Assembly (NCBI GenBank): GCA_031291075.1
Contig: JARLJS010000095.1
Coordinates: forward strand, 1-64,000
Direction of reading: 5' to 3'
From: Nevskia sp.
GTDB lineage: Bacteria; Pseudomonadota; Gammaproteobacteria; Nevskiales; Nevskiaceae
Length of the DNA: 64,000 bases
The translations under genes were made by a program, and so were the position numbers. The notes under the pieces are model-generated. The model had not been told where the DNA came from and made no database searches. It worked only from the letters and a program-made list of their open reading frames with translations. This document shows, in pieces, positions 1-8,457 of this stretch (positions are counted from its first letter, which is position 1; each line of letters opens with the position of its first letter).

Positions 1-1
1 G

Positions 2-1210
2 GCCATGGCCGTGCGCGAACGCGAGATCGCCGCGGCGCGCGCGGCGCAGGGGCAGGCGCAGGCCCAACTGGCGGCGGCGCAGGCCGACAACGCCGCGCTG
101 AAGACCGCGCTCGACAAGGAGCGCGAGGCGGCCGCCGAGAAGCTGCAGCTGCTGCAGCAGGTGGGCGAGGAGATGACGCTGCGCTTCAAGCAGCTCTCGC
201 AGGAGATCCTGGAGGACAAGTCGCGCCGCTTCACCCAGCAGAACCAGCAGAACCTCGACCAGCTCCTCAAGCCGCTGCAGGAGAAGATCGCCGGCTTCGA
301 GCGGCAGGTGAAGCAGGCTTACGAGCTGGAGACGCGCGACCGCGTCGCGCTGAAGGAGCAGATCGTGCAGCTGGCGCGGCTCAACCAGCAGGTCTCCGCC
401 GAGGCCAACAACCTGGCCGGCGCGCTGCGCGGCCATACCCGCACCCAGGGCGCCTGGGGCGAGCTGATCCTGGAGCGCATCCTCGAGCTGTCCGGCCTGG
501 AGAAGGGGCGCGAGTACGACACCCAGGCCTCGCACCGCGACGAGGCCGGCCACCTGCTGCGGCCGGACGCCGTGGTGCACCTGCCGGGCGGGCGCGACAT
601 CGTGATCGACGCCAAGGTCTCGCTCACTGCGTACACGCGGCTGAGCGCCGCGGCGGACGAGGCCGAGCGCGCGCTGGCGCTGGCCGAGCACGTGGCCTCG
701 CTGCGCACGCACATCCGCGCGCTCGGCGGCAAGAACTACCACGCGCTGGAGGGCATCGGCTCGCTCGATTTCGTGCTGATGTTCGTGCCCAGCGAGGCGG
801 CCTACATCGAGGCGGTGAAATGCAGCCCCGAGCTGTACGAGGAGGCGCTGGCGCAGAACATCGGCCTGGTCTGCCCCTCCACCCTGCTGCCGACCCTGCG
901 CACCGTCGACAACCTGTGGAAGATCGAGCGGCAGGGACGTAACGCGCAGAAGATCGCCGAGGAGGCCGGCCGCCTGTACGACAAGTTCGTCGGCTTCGAG
1001 CAGGACCTGAGCCGGCTCGGCCGCGCCCTCGAGGTGGCGTCGCAGGCCTACGGCGACGCGCGCAGCAAGCTGGTGGAAGGGCCAGGCAACGTGGTGCGCA
1101 AGATCGAGCAGCTGCGCAAGCTGGGCGCCAAGGCCTCCAAGCAGCTGCCGGATCCCCTGCTCGACCGGGCCCTGCCAGACAGCGACGAAGACGGCGCCGA
1201 GAGCGAATAG
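2..1210 (+). CDS. rmuC: DNA recombination protein RmuC, 5' end outside window
   Basis: RmuC-family protein, thought from E. coli genetics to limit recombination at inverted repeats and to carry a nuclease-like core. The visible part starts with a long alanine/glutamate/glutamine-rich coiled coil (about residues 1-130). The conserved RmuC core follows, with HTRTQGAWGELIL, RPDAVVHLPGG, VIDAKVSL and DFVLMFVPSE motifs, and ends in an acidic tail. The reading frame is open to the window edge and the usual N-terminal membrane anchor is missing, so the ATG at base 5 is probably internal and the gene begins upstream. It is followed by an unlinked chemoreceptor gene. The family call is secure; the start is not visible. 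Confidence 0.93.
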   Translation, partial: AMAVREREIAAARAAQGQAQAQLAAAQADNAALKTALDKEREAAAEKLQLLQQVGEEMTLRFKQLSQEILEDKSRRFTQQNQQNLDQLLKPLQEKIAGFERQVKQAYELETRDRVALKEQIVQLARLNQQVSAEANNLAGALRGHTRTQGAWGELILERILELSGLEKGREYDTQASHRDEAGHLLRPDAVVHLPGGRDIVIDAKVSLTAYTRLSAAADEAERALALAEHVASLRTHIRALGGKNYHALEGIGSLDFVLMFVPSEAAYIEAVKCSPELYEEALAQNIGLVCPSTLLPTLRTVDNLWKIERQGRNAQKIAEEAGRLYDKFVGFEQDLSRLGRALEVASQAYGDARSKLVEGPGNVVRKIEQLRKLGAKASKQLPDPLLDRALPDSDEDGAESE

Positions 1211-1336
1211 CTGGCCGTATACTGACGGCGGACTGTAAGACTGGTCTTCAGGGCGCCGCCTCCTCGGGTCCGCCCGGCAAAGCGAGCCGCGCAGCGCCCG
1301 GATCCTTCCGCGCCGACGTGGCCGAAGGAGGATGCC

Positions 1337-3418
1337 GTGTCGCTTGCGGACATGAACGTGGGGCGTCGCCTCACCCTCGGTTTCGGCGCGGCCCTGGTGC
1401 TGGTGGCCGTCGCCGCCGTCATGACCATGATCCGGCTCGCCGAGACCCGCGACCTGGTAGCCGACACCACCAAGTACTACGCCATCCTCGCCGCGGCGCA
1501 GGCGCTGGGCGAGGACGCCGCCGCCGGCGCCGCGCTGATGGACGAAATGATCCTCACCAACGACGATGCCGGCGCCAGCAAGATCGAAGCGCAGGCGGGC
1601 GCCGCCCGGCCACGCGACGACCAGGCCATGGCCAAGCTAGTCGAGCTGGTCAAGAGCGAGGAGGGCAGGAAGCAGTTGGCCGCGCTGGGCCACGGCCGCG
1701 ACGCGTACGCCGCGGCGTTCGGAGAAACGCTGCAGTACCTGCGCAACGGCCAGAGCTACCAGGCGCGGCAGAGCTTCGACGGCAAGGTGGCGCCATTGGG
1801 CAAGGCATTCCACGCCGATCTGGCGGCCTTCGCCGGCACCCAGATGCAGCACGCGCAGGTCAAGCTCAAGACCTCGGCCTCGGCGCTGGGGTTCAGCATC
1901 TGGATCCTGGCCGCCGGCCTGCTGGTGGCGGTCGCCGCCACCCTGCTGATCGGCCGCTGGACAAGGCGCAACGTCACCCTGCCGCTGGCGCGCGCCACCG
2001 AGGTTTCCGAAGCCGTCGCGGCCGGGCGACTGGACCAGACGGTGGAGCCGCACGGCTGCTACGAGGCCCGCCACCTGCTCGCCGCCTGCCGCACCATGCA
2101 GACGACATTGCGGGAGTTCGTGCGGCAGCAGCAACAGGTGGCCCGCCAGCACGCTGAAGGCTATGTCTCGCGCACCATCCAGGCCGAGCGATTCAAGGGT
2201 GTATTCGCCGAGGTGGCGCAGGCCGTCAACGGACTGATGGCGGCCCAGCTCGCCACCACCATGCGGCTGGTGGAAGTCGCCGGGTGTTACGCGGTCGGCG
2301 ACCTGTCGGCGGACATGGACCGCCTGCCCAACGAGAAGGCGCTGATCACCGAGACCATGGACCGGGCCAAGGCGAGCCTGAGCGCGATGAGCGCCGAGAT
2401 CATGTCGCTGGTGGACTCGGCGCGCAGGGGCGAGCTCGATCAGCGTGGCAATGCCCAGCGCTTCCAGCACGACTTCCGGCACATGATCGAAGGCGTCAAC
2501 CAGACCCTCGACGCCGTGGTGGCACCGATCGGGGAGGTGTCGGCGCTGCTCGCGGCACTGGCCGGTGGCGACCTCAGCCGCGTCATCGAGACCGAGCACC
2601 AGGGGGCGTTCGGCCGCCTCAAGGACGATGCCAACGCCACCGTCGCCGGGCTACGCCGGCTCACCGGCCAGATCCGCGAGGTGAGCGAGTCGATCGACAC
2701 GGCCTCCAGGGAGATCGCCACCGGCAACGGCGACCTGGCGGCGCGCACCGAGCAGCAGGCCGCCAGCCTGGAGCAGACCGCCGCCTCGATGGAAGAGCTC
2801 ACCACCACCGTCAAGCAGAACGCGGAGAACGCCCGGCGCGCCAGCCAGGTGGCGAGCGGCTCCCTCGACACTGCCCGCAGGGGCGGCGAGTCGGTCCAGG
2901 AAGTCGTCAGCACCATGCAGGCGATTCACGAATCGAGCGGCAAGGTGGTGGAGATCATCTCGCTCATCGACGGCATCGCCTTCCAGACCAACATCCTGGC
3001 CCTCAACGCCGCGGTCGAGGCCGCGCGCGCCGGCCAGCAGGGACGCGGCTTCGCGGTGGTGGCCTCGGAGGTGCGCACTCTGGCGCAACGCTCCGCCGCC
3101 GCCGCGCGGGAGATCAGGTCGCTCATCACCGCCTCGACCGAGCGGACGGGTTATGGAATGGCGCTGGTGCAGGAGGCCGGCAAGACCATGGCCGAAGTCG
3201 TGGCCGGCGCGCAGACCGTGGCGGAACTGATGAGCGAGATCACCGCCGCCAGCCGCGAGCAAAGCAGCGGTATCCAGCAGATCAACCAGGCCGTCTCGCA
3301 CATGGACCAGGCCACCCAGCAGAACGCCGCGTTGGTCGAGCAGGTCGCCGCCTCGGCCAAGTCGCTGCAGGACCAGGCCGCCGGCCTGGTGACGGCGGCG
3401 CGGCAGTTCAAGCTCTAG
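1337..3418 (+). CDS. Methyl-accepting chemotaxis protein
   Basis: Transmembrane chemoreceptor that signals to CheA/CheW. A GTG start is chosen because an AAGGAGG ribosome binding site ends 5 bases upstream; the ORF track uses the same start. A first membrane helix lies near residues 13-34, a periplasmic four-helix-type sensor near 35-180, and a second helix near 182-205. HAMP-like segments and the long cytoplasmic signalling coiled coil follow. The hairpin tip is very clear (IAFQTNILALNAAVEAARAG, then GRGFAVVASEVRTLAQRSA). Methylation-region sequence EQTAASMEELTTTVKQN is present. The protein ends in QFKL without an NWETF-type CheR tether. No other che genes are nearby and the ligand is unknown. 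Confidence 0.95.
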   Translation: MSLADMNVGRRLTLGFGAALVLVAVAAVMTMIRLAETRDLVADTTKYYAILAAAQALGEDAAAGAALMDEMILTNDDAGASKIEAQAGAARPRDDQAMAKLVELVKSEEGRKQLAALGHGRDAYAAAFGETLQYLRNGQSYQARQSFDGKVAPLGKAFHADLAAFAGTQMQHAQVKLKTSASALGFSIWILAAGLLVAVAATLLIGRWTRRNVTLPLARATEVSEAVAAGRLDQTVEPHGCYEARHLLAACRTMQTTLREFVRQQQQVARQHAEGYVSRTIQAERFKGVFAEVAQAVNGLMAAQLATTMRLVEVAGCYAVGDLSADMDRLPNEKALITETMDRAKASLSAMSAEIMSLVDSARRGELDQRGNAQRFQHDFRHMIEGVNQTLDAVVAPIGEVSALLAALAGGDLSRVIETEHQGAFGRLKDDANATVAGLRRLTGQIREVSESIDTASREIATGNGDLAARTEQQAASLEQTAASMEELTTTVKQNAENARRASQVASGSLDTARRGGESVQEVVSTMQAIHESSGKVVEIISLIDGIAFQTNILALNAAVEAARAGQQGRGFAVVASEVRTLAQRSAAAAREIRSLITASTERTGYGMALVQEAGKTMAEVVAGAQTVAELMSEITAASREQSSGIQQINQAVSHMDQATQQNAALVEQVAASAKSLQDQAAGLVTAARQFKL

Positions 3419-3420
3419 GA

Positions 3421-3456
3421 AAAAAAGAGCCCGGCACGTCTGTCGACGTGCCGGGC
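3421..3456 (-). terminator. Intrinsic terminator of the downstream-facing minus-strand lipoprotein gene
   Basis: A perfect 12-bp stem (GCCCGGCACGTC and its complement) with a 4-base loop is followed on the minus strand by TCTTTTTT. The U-run lies only on the minus-strand side, so it terminates the gene that ends at 3484. The chemoreceptor also ends here and may use the hairpin less efficiently. Confidence 0.88.
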
Positions 3457-3483
3457 CACACGGAGTAAGCGTGGTACGGTGGC

Positions 3484-5727
3484 TTACTGATTGCTCACGC
3501 AGGCCTCATAGACATCGAGCTGGCCGATCACCGACAGCAGCCCGCCGTTGCTGACCTGCACCGTGTCGAACGGCCTGCTGGCCTGGAAGCTCAGGAAGCC
3601 GCCATTGACGTTGCCGACCGGGATGGTGAGCAGGCCTACGCCGAGCGTGCCGCTGGCCAGCGTCACCGGGCCGTCCGCCGGCTTGCCGGCGAGCTCGGTC
3701 GACAGCGACACCGAGCGCAGCAGGCTGGCGGTGAGCAGCTCGTTGGGCGCCGCCACGATGAAGCCGACGGTGCGTCCGATCGGGAACACGGTCGGCGTGG
3801 TATTGCTCAGGCTCGGTCCGACGGTGAGCGTCTCCGTGCCCAGGATTCCCACCGCGTTGTTGATCACCGAGTACGGCTTGGTGGCCTGCGTCACGCCCGG
3901 GGTCACCACGTTCTGCGGCTGGCTCACCGAGCACCCCAGACAGCCGCCGGATGAGGCGTCGCTCTCGACGTAGGGCGTCGCCAGCAGGCCGGTGCTGGGC
4001 TGGCCGATGCCGCAGTCGTCCGCCACCGAGGCGCCGCTGACGGTGAGCAGGGCGTTCGCCGCGGCGCTACCCGAGGGGCCGGTGCACACCAGCGTGTACG
4101 AGTAGGCCCCGGCGTTGCTCAGCACGCCGGTGCTGGAGGTGCCGGACAGCGGTTCCGAACCGCTCCAGGAGCCGCTGGCGGTGCACGAGGTGGCGTTGGT
4201 CGAACTCCAGGTGATGATCGACGACTGGCCGGGCTGGATCGAAACCGGGTTGACCGCGATCGTCACCGTGGGCGGCGGCGGCGTGCCCACCGTCACCGTG
4301 GTCGAGCTGGAGGCGCTGCCGTTGGGGCCGCCGCAGGTCAGGGTGTAGTTGTAGACACCCGCGGTGTTGAACGGACCCACCGGGTAGCTCGGCGGCGCGT
4401 TGGCCGTCGGCTGACTGCCGCTCCAGTTGCCGCTGGCGGAGCACACGCTGACGTTGGTGCTGCTCCAGGTCAGTGACGAACTGCCGCCCACCGCCACGCT
4501 GGCCGGCGTGGCGGTGATCGTCACCGTCGGCATCAGGCTGCTCGACACGAACAGGTTGGTGACGTTGGCGCCGGAGCCGCCCGGACCGGTGCAGGACAGC
4601 ACGTAGCTGTAGGTGCCTGTGGTCGACGGCGCGGTGACGTTGAAGGTCCCGCTGGTCGGCTGGGACCCCGTCCAGTTGTCGTCGCCGTCACCGCCGGAGG
4701 CGGAGCAGGTGCTCGCGTTGGTGGTCGACCAGTACACCACGGCCACCTGGCCCGGCTGGATCGAGGACGGGCTGACGTTGATCGTCACTGTCGGCGCCGG
4801 AACCGGGCCCACCGTCACTGATGCGGTGCCCACGCCGCTGCCGGAGGCGTCGGTGCAGGTCAGCACGTAGCTATAGGTGCCGACGGTAGTGGATGCGGTG
4901 ACGCTGCCGCTGCCGCTGCCGGGCTCCGCTCCCTTCCATGGGGCCGCGCCGGTGCCGCCGGATGCCACGCAGGTCGCGCTCGGATCCGACGACGACCAGC
5001 TCAGGGTGAGCGAAGCGCCGGCCTGGACCGCTGCGGGAGTGGCGGTCAAGGTCACCGTGGGGCCGGTACCGCCGCCGCTGGAGGAGGAACTACTGCCCGA
5101 GGACGAGGAGCTGCCCGACGAACTGCTGCTCGATGACGACGAACTGCCGGATGACGAACTGCTGGATGACGAGCTGCTCGACGACGAAGAGCTGCCCGAC
5201 GAGCTGCTGCTCGAGGAGCCGCTGCTGGAAGACGAGGAGCTGCCCGACGACGAGCTGCCGCCCGACGAACTGGAGGAAGAGCCGCTGCCGCCCGTCACGG
5301 TGACCGAGGTCGTGCCGACCGCGCTGCCGCTGGTGTCGGTGCAGGTCAGGGCGTAGCTGTACTGGCCCGCCGTGCTGGGGGCCGTGATGGTGGTGCCGGC
5401 GCTGAACGCGGGCTCTGGGCCCGCCCAGCCATCGGTGCCGTTGCCGACGCCGCCGGATGCGGTACAGCTGGCACTCTGGTCGGAGGCCTGCCAGGCGAGC
5501 AGGAATGTTTGGCCGGCCGCCACCATGCTGGACGAGGCGGTGATGGTCACCGTGAGCCCGGAGCCGCCGCTGCTGCTGCCTGACGAACTGCCGCCGCTGC
5601 TGCTGCTGGATGAGCTGCCGCTGGCGTTGCCACTGTCGGCGGAGCAGCCCGCCAGCGCCAAGCCTGCGCACATCAGCAACGCACTTGCGCCGCGTGAAAG
5701 CGCTCCAAATCCGATCCTGCCTTCCAT
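3484..5727 (-). CDS. Lipoprotein with five Ig-like repeats and Ser/Gly linkers
   Basis: Predicted surface or periplasmic lipoprotein of unknown function. The N-terminus has a signal peptide ending in the lipobox LAGC. A Ser/Gly linker follows, then one Ig-like repeat, then a very long Ser/Gly tract, then four more Ig-like repeats. Each repeat begins with TVTI or TVTL, has a PGQ or AGQ turn, a W-x-S-S segment and two cysteines (for example ATCVASGG paired with YSYVLTCT). A separate C-terminal domain of about 160 residues carries CLGCS and ends in ACVSNQ. Ig-like repeats of this kind usually serve as stalks or adhesive modules, but no ligand is evident. A strong terminator follows the gene. The OmpA-like gene lies directly upstream on the same strand with about 50 bp between. 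Confidence 0.85.
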   Translation of the reverse strand: MEGRIGFGALSRGASALLMCAGLALAGCSADSGNASGSSSSSSSGGSSSGSSSGGSGLTVTITASSSMVAAGQTFLLAWQASDQSASCTASGGVGNGTDGWAGPEPAFSAGTTITAPSTAGQYSYALTCTDTSGSAVGTTSVTVTGGSGSSSSSSGGSSSSGSSSSSSSGSSSSSSSGSSSSSSSSSSSSSSSGSSSSSSSSSSGSSSSSGSSSSSSGGGTGPTVTLTATPAAVQAGASLTLSWSSSDPSATCVASGGTGAAPWKGAEPGSGSGSVTASTTVGTYSYVLTCTDASGSGVGTASVTVGPVPAPTVTINVSPSSIQPGQVAVVYWSTTNASTCSASGGDGDDNWTGSQPTSGTFNVTAPSTTGTYSYVLSCTGPGGSGANVTNLFVSSSLMPTVTITATPASVAVGGSSSLTWSSTNVSVCSASGNWSGSQPTANAPPSYPVGPFNTAGVYNYTLTCGGPNGSASSSTTVTVGTPPPPTVTIAVNPVSIQPGQSSIITWSSTNATSCTASGSWSGSEPLSGTSSTGVLSNAGAYSYTLVCTGPSGSAAANALLTVSGASVADDCGIGQPSTGLLATPYVESDASSGGCLGCSVSQPQNVVTPGVTQATKPYSVINNAVGILGTETLTVGPSLSNTTPTVFPIGRTVGFIVAAPNELLTASLLRSVSLSTELAGKPADGPVTLASGTLGVGLLTIPVGNVNGGFLSFQASRPFDTVQVSNGGLLSVIGQLDVYEACVSNQ
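5083..5288 (-). repeat. Low-complexity tract encoding a Ser/Gly linker
   Basis: Within the lipoprotein gene, repeated serine and glycine codons give about 70 residues made almost only of S and G. The opposite strand reads as a Glu/Asp/Leu-rich pseudo-ORF. Such a tract can expand or contract by slippage, so its length may vary between strains. Confidence 0.85.
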
Positions 5728-5775
5728 GACGAAAACCCTCCCTGTGCCTGACCTAAGCAGTGCGCAACCCGCGCA

Positions 5776-6873
5776 CTATTTTTCGAGTACGTGGAACTCC
5801 ACCCGGCGATTGCGCTCGCGGTCCGCCGCGGTGCGCTCCGGTTTGATCAGTGGCCGGCTCTTGCCGTAGCCGCGGGCGATCAGCTGTTCGGGTTTGGCGC
5901 CCCTGCTGATCAGGTAACGGCGCACGGCCTCCGCGCGCCGCTGGGACAGCTTCAGATTGGCCGCGGCGCCGCCGACGCCGTCGGTGTGGCCGGCGATCTC
6001 CACTTTCAGCGTGGGCTGGCCGGTGAACGCCGGCGCCACCGTGTCGAGTATGGTCTCGGCGTTGGCGGTCAGCGTGGCCTTGTTGAACTCGAAGCTCACG
6101 CCGTTCAGCGCGATCTCCTGGCCCGGGATCACGCAGCCGTGGGCATCCACCTTCAGGCCCTTGGGGGTGCCGGGGCACAGGTCGTGCTCGTCGTCCACGC
6201 CGTCGCCGTCGCTGTCCACCCAGGGACGCGGCACTTCCTTGATGACTTCCTTGACCTCCACCGGTGCGGAAGGTGCCTGCACGCTGCGCTCGATCACCCG
6301 CCCGAGCGGGATTTCGACGCCGAGCAGGGTGCGGTAGTCGTTGAAGCCGTAATGGCCCAGGTAGTGGTAGAAGTCATGCAGATAGCGGCCTTCCACGCGC
6401 ACGCGGATGCCGTGGTAGAGCGGCTGGGTCACCAGGCCGATGCCGGCGTCCGGCGCGAACGTCCCGGCCGACTGCGTCTGCGGTACCACGTCCTGGTACA
6501 TGCCGCCCACGCCGATCAGGCCGAAAGGCGTCACCGGCGCCTTGCGGCGGTCGAACAGGCTGTAGGTGAGATCGACGGTGGCGCCCCACTGGTAGAAGTC
6601 GGTGCCGCCGGTGTTGCCGGTCTCGAACACCGAGCCCTGGATATTGGCCTCGACGCCGAAATGGTCGGTGAACTGGTAGCCGTAAATCCCGGACGCCGTG
6701 AAGCCGCTGCGCAGCGTGCCGCGGCGGCGGTCCGGCAGGGCATAACCGGGGAGCACCGCGATGTAGTCGGGGGAGATGTAGCTGGTTTCCGAACGGCCGC
6801 CGGTACCGTCCTGGGCCGCGGCTGCGGATGCGAGCGCGAGCAGCGCCAACGCAAAGCATACGTGGGTACGCAT
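5776..6873 (-). CDS. OmpA-family outer membrane protein with thrombospondin type-3-like calcium loop
   Basis: Outer-membrane barrel linked to peptidoglycan. The track start at 6990 is replaced by the ATG at 6873, which begins MRTHVCFALALLALASAAAAQ, a good signal peptide, with a GGAAGGAA ribosome binding site about 9 bases upstream. That gives 365 residues. Residues about 25-210 look like an eight-stranded OmpA/OmpW-type barrel. A linker contains DSDGDGVDDEHDLCPGTP, a thrombospondin type-3 or calcium-binding loop found in OprF-like proteins. The C-terminal OmpA domain has VEIAGHTDGVGG, LSQRRAEAVRRYL and NRRVEF, the peptidoglycan-binding signature. A promoter is visible upstream. A second OmpA-family protein occurs at 43.3 kb. 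Confidence 0.93.
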   Translation of the reverse strand: MRTHVCFALALLALASAAAAQDGTGGRSETSYISPDYIAVLPGYALPDRRRGTLRSGFTASGIYGYQFTDHFGVEANIQGSVFETGNTGGTDFYQWGATVDLTYSLFDRRKAPVTPFGLIGVGGMYQDVVPQTQSAGTFAPDAGIGLVTQPLYHGIRVRVEGRYLHDFYHYLGHYGFNDYRTLLGVEIPLGRVIERSVQAPSAPVEVKEVIKEVPRPWVDSDGDGVDDEHDLCPGTPKGLKVDAHGCVIPGQEIALNGVSFEFNKATLTANAETILDTVAPAFTGQPTLKVEIAGHTDGVGGAAANLKLSQRRAEAVRRYLISRGAKPEQLIARGYGKSRPLIKPERTAADRERNRRVEFHVLEK

Positions 6874-6961
6874 TGTACGGGTTCCTTCCCTGGGCAACTC
6901 CCTGCTTATCCAGCGTAACGAAACGAATTTCGCGAGCTGTTTCCTTGGCACAACTCGGCTT

Positions 6962-6990
6962 ACTATCCGCGAGATGCGCCCGGCAGTCAA
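6962..6990 (-). promoter_or_regulatory. Sigma-70-type promoter for the OmpA-like gene
   Basis: On the minus strand TTGACT (5 of 6 consensus bases) and GATAGT (4 of 6) are separated by 17 bases. They lie about 90 bases upstream of the chosen ATG at 6873. The position supports the shorter start, because the track start at 6990 would fall inside the promoter. Confidence 0.6.
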
Positions 6991-7083
6991 CGAGCTTTAC
7001 CCGCCGTTGTCCCTGCTGCGGCGGACGCCTATGACATGAACGAATCGTCGGGTTGCGTGTTCGCGACGGCACCGCATTGAAAC

Positions 7084-7157
7084 TGGAGCGGGTGATGGGA
7101 ATCGAACCCACGTTAGCAGCTTGGGAAGCTGCAGTTCTACCATTGAACTACACCCGC
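7084..7157 (-). tRNA. tRNA-Gly (anticodon CCC), CCA encoded
   Basis: The minus strand folds as a complete cloverleaf. The acceptor stem is GCGGGTG paired with CACCCGC. The anticodon arm is GCAGC/GCTGC with the seven-base loop TTCCCAA, which reads GGG. The T-arm contains GGTTCGAATCC. The discriminator is T and the CCA tail is encoded. The gene stands alone between the OmpA-like gene and a dehydrogenase. Confidence 0.95.
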
Positions 7158-7170
7158 GCGTCCGTGGTGA

Positions 7171-7201
7171 ATTCTAGTCGATCGTTCCCCGGCTGTGTCG
7201 A
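7171..7201 (-). promoter_or_regulatory. Possible tRNA-Gly promoter
   Basis: TAGAAT lies 13 bases upstream of the mature tRNA on the minus strand, with TCGACA 19 bases further up. The -10 element is good; the spacing and the -35 are poor, so this is tentative. Confidence 0.35.
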
Positions 7202-7287
7202 CTGCAACCCGGCAGGCCCGCTCCGGTTAACTCTTGACCATCGATGTGCATCGCGGCAATTCTGACAACCCAAGAGGGAGTCCGCAT

Positions 7288-8157
7288 TTGAAAACGTTTG
7301 AGAACAAGGTTGCTGCCATCACCGGCGCCGGTTCGGGAATGGGGCGCTCGCTTGCCCTGGAGCTGGCTTCGCAACATTGCGAGCTGGCTCTGAGCGACGT
7401 CAACGAAAGTGCGTTGGAGGAGACCGTCCGGCTGGCGTCTCCCACCGGCGTCAGGATCACTTCGAAAAAGGTCGACGTGGCCGACCGTGAGCAGGTCTGC
7501 GCCTGGGCCTCCGACGTTGTGCGCGACCACGGCCGGGTCAACCTGATATTCAACAATGCCGGCGTGTCCCTGGCCTCGACGGTGGAAGGTGTGTCCTATG
7601 AGGACATGGAGTGGATCGTCGGCATCAACTTCTGGGGCGTGGTCTACGGGACCAAGGCCTTTCTGCCGCACCTCAAGGCCTCCGGCGACGGGCATATCGT
7701 CAACATGTCGAGCCTGTTCGGGTTGATGTCCGCGCCCGCCGGCAGCGCCTACAACGCCACCAAGTTCGCGGTGCGCGGCTTTACGGAAGCATTGCGCCAG
7801 GAGCTGGAGCTGGCAAATCTGCCGGTCAGCGCGACCAGCGTGCATCCGGGCGGGATCAAGACCAACATCGTGCGCTGGGGGCGCCGCGATGCGTCGGTGC
7901 GCGCGATCGGCCTGGACGAAACCCAGCCGTTCGACGAAATCGAGAAAAGATTCATGACCACTGCCGACCGCGCGGCACAGATCATTCTGCGCGCGGTGCG
8001 CAACAACAAGCGGCGCGTGCTGGTGGGAACGGATGCCGTCATCATCGACAAGCTCGTACGGATGTTTCCCGCGGGGTACCAGTGGATCATCGTGTCCCTG
8101 AGCCGCCTGAGGTTGCGTCTGTCGGGCGGCAAGCAGCGCATGGCTGATTCACCGTAG
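7288..8157 (+). CDS. Short-chain dehydrogenase/reductase (SDR)
   Basis: NAD(P)-dependent oxidoreductase of the classical SDR fold, substrate unknown. A TTG start at 7288 is preferred because AGAGGGAG lies 7 bases upstream and the protein then begins directly with the first Rossmann strand (KTFENKVAAITGAGSGMG). The track ATG at 7234 would add 18 residues without a ribosome binding site. The cofactor motif TGAGSGMG, NNAG and the catalytic S...YNATK (SAYNATKFAVRGF) are all present. A C-terminal extension of about 60 basic and hydrophobic residues could contact membrane. The ferritin-like PF10118 gene follows about 300 bp downstream on the same strand. Such pairs often occur near lipid or alkane metabolism, but that link is inference. 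Confidence 0.9.
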   Translation: MKTFENKVAAITGAGSGMGRSLALELASQHCELALSDVNESALEETVRLASPTGVRITSKKVDVADREQVCAWASDVVRDHGRVNLIFNNAGVSLASTVEGVSYEDMEWIVGINFWGVVYGTKAFLPHLKASGDGHIVNMSSLFGLMSAPAGSAYNATKFAVRGFTEALRQELELANLPVSATSVHPGGIKTNIVRWGRRDASVRAIGLDETQPFDEIEKRFMTTADRAAQIILRAVRNNKRRVLVGTDAVIIDKLVRMFPAGYQWIIVSLSRLRLRLSGGKQRMADSP

Positions 8158-8457
8158 TCAGTATTGATCGCCGCTCGTATCGTGCGCTGACCAAATCCCA
8201 ACGTCGCACCCGGCCCACGGGCCGGCATTGTTGCGCCAAGGGGGAAAATGGCCTAATCTGACAAAATGGCGCTTGTTCTGTAAATTTTGTTGTGCCGCGT
8301 CATATCCGGTCACGGCCGTGAAAGCAGGATGCGCCATGAGTTATCCCCGCAGTGAACTGGTCAAAACGGAAGACCGCGTGACGCCAACGGGCCGGAAGGC
8401 ACTGTCGCGTGGTTCGAACTGAACTGTAGTGACCAGCCCATCCAGGAGCGTAAATCG
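8158..8457. other. 300-bp intergenic region without a convincing gene
   Basis: The stretch between the SDR and PF10118 genes holds an AT-richer segment around 8250-8310 that could contain a promoter, but I could not assign -35 and -10 boxes. The 64-codon ORF at 8228-8422 has no ribosome binding site and no recognisable sequence. Confidence 0.5.

Noticed and set aside
1318-2157. 279-aa ORF overlapping the chemoreceptor gene
   Set aside because: Arginine/glycine-rich shadow in the +1 frame of the real MCP; no family motifs.
8228-8422. 64-aa ORF before the PF10118 gene
   Set aside because: No ribosome binding site, no recognisable domain, atypical codon use; likely chance in an AT-richer stretch.
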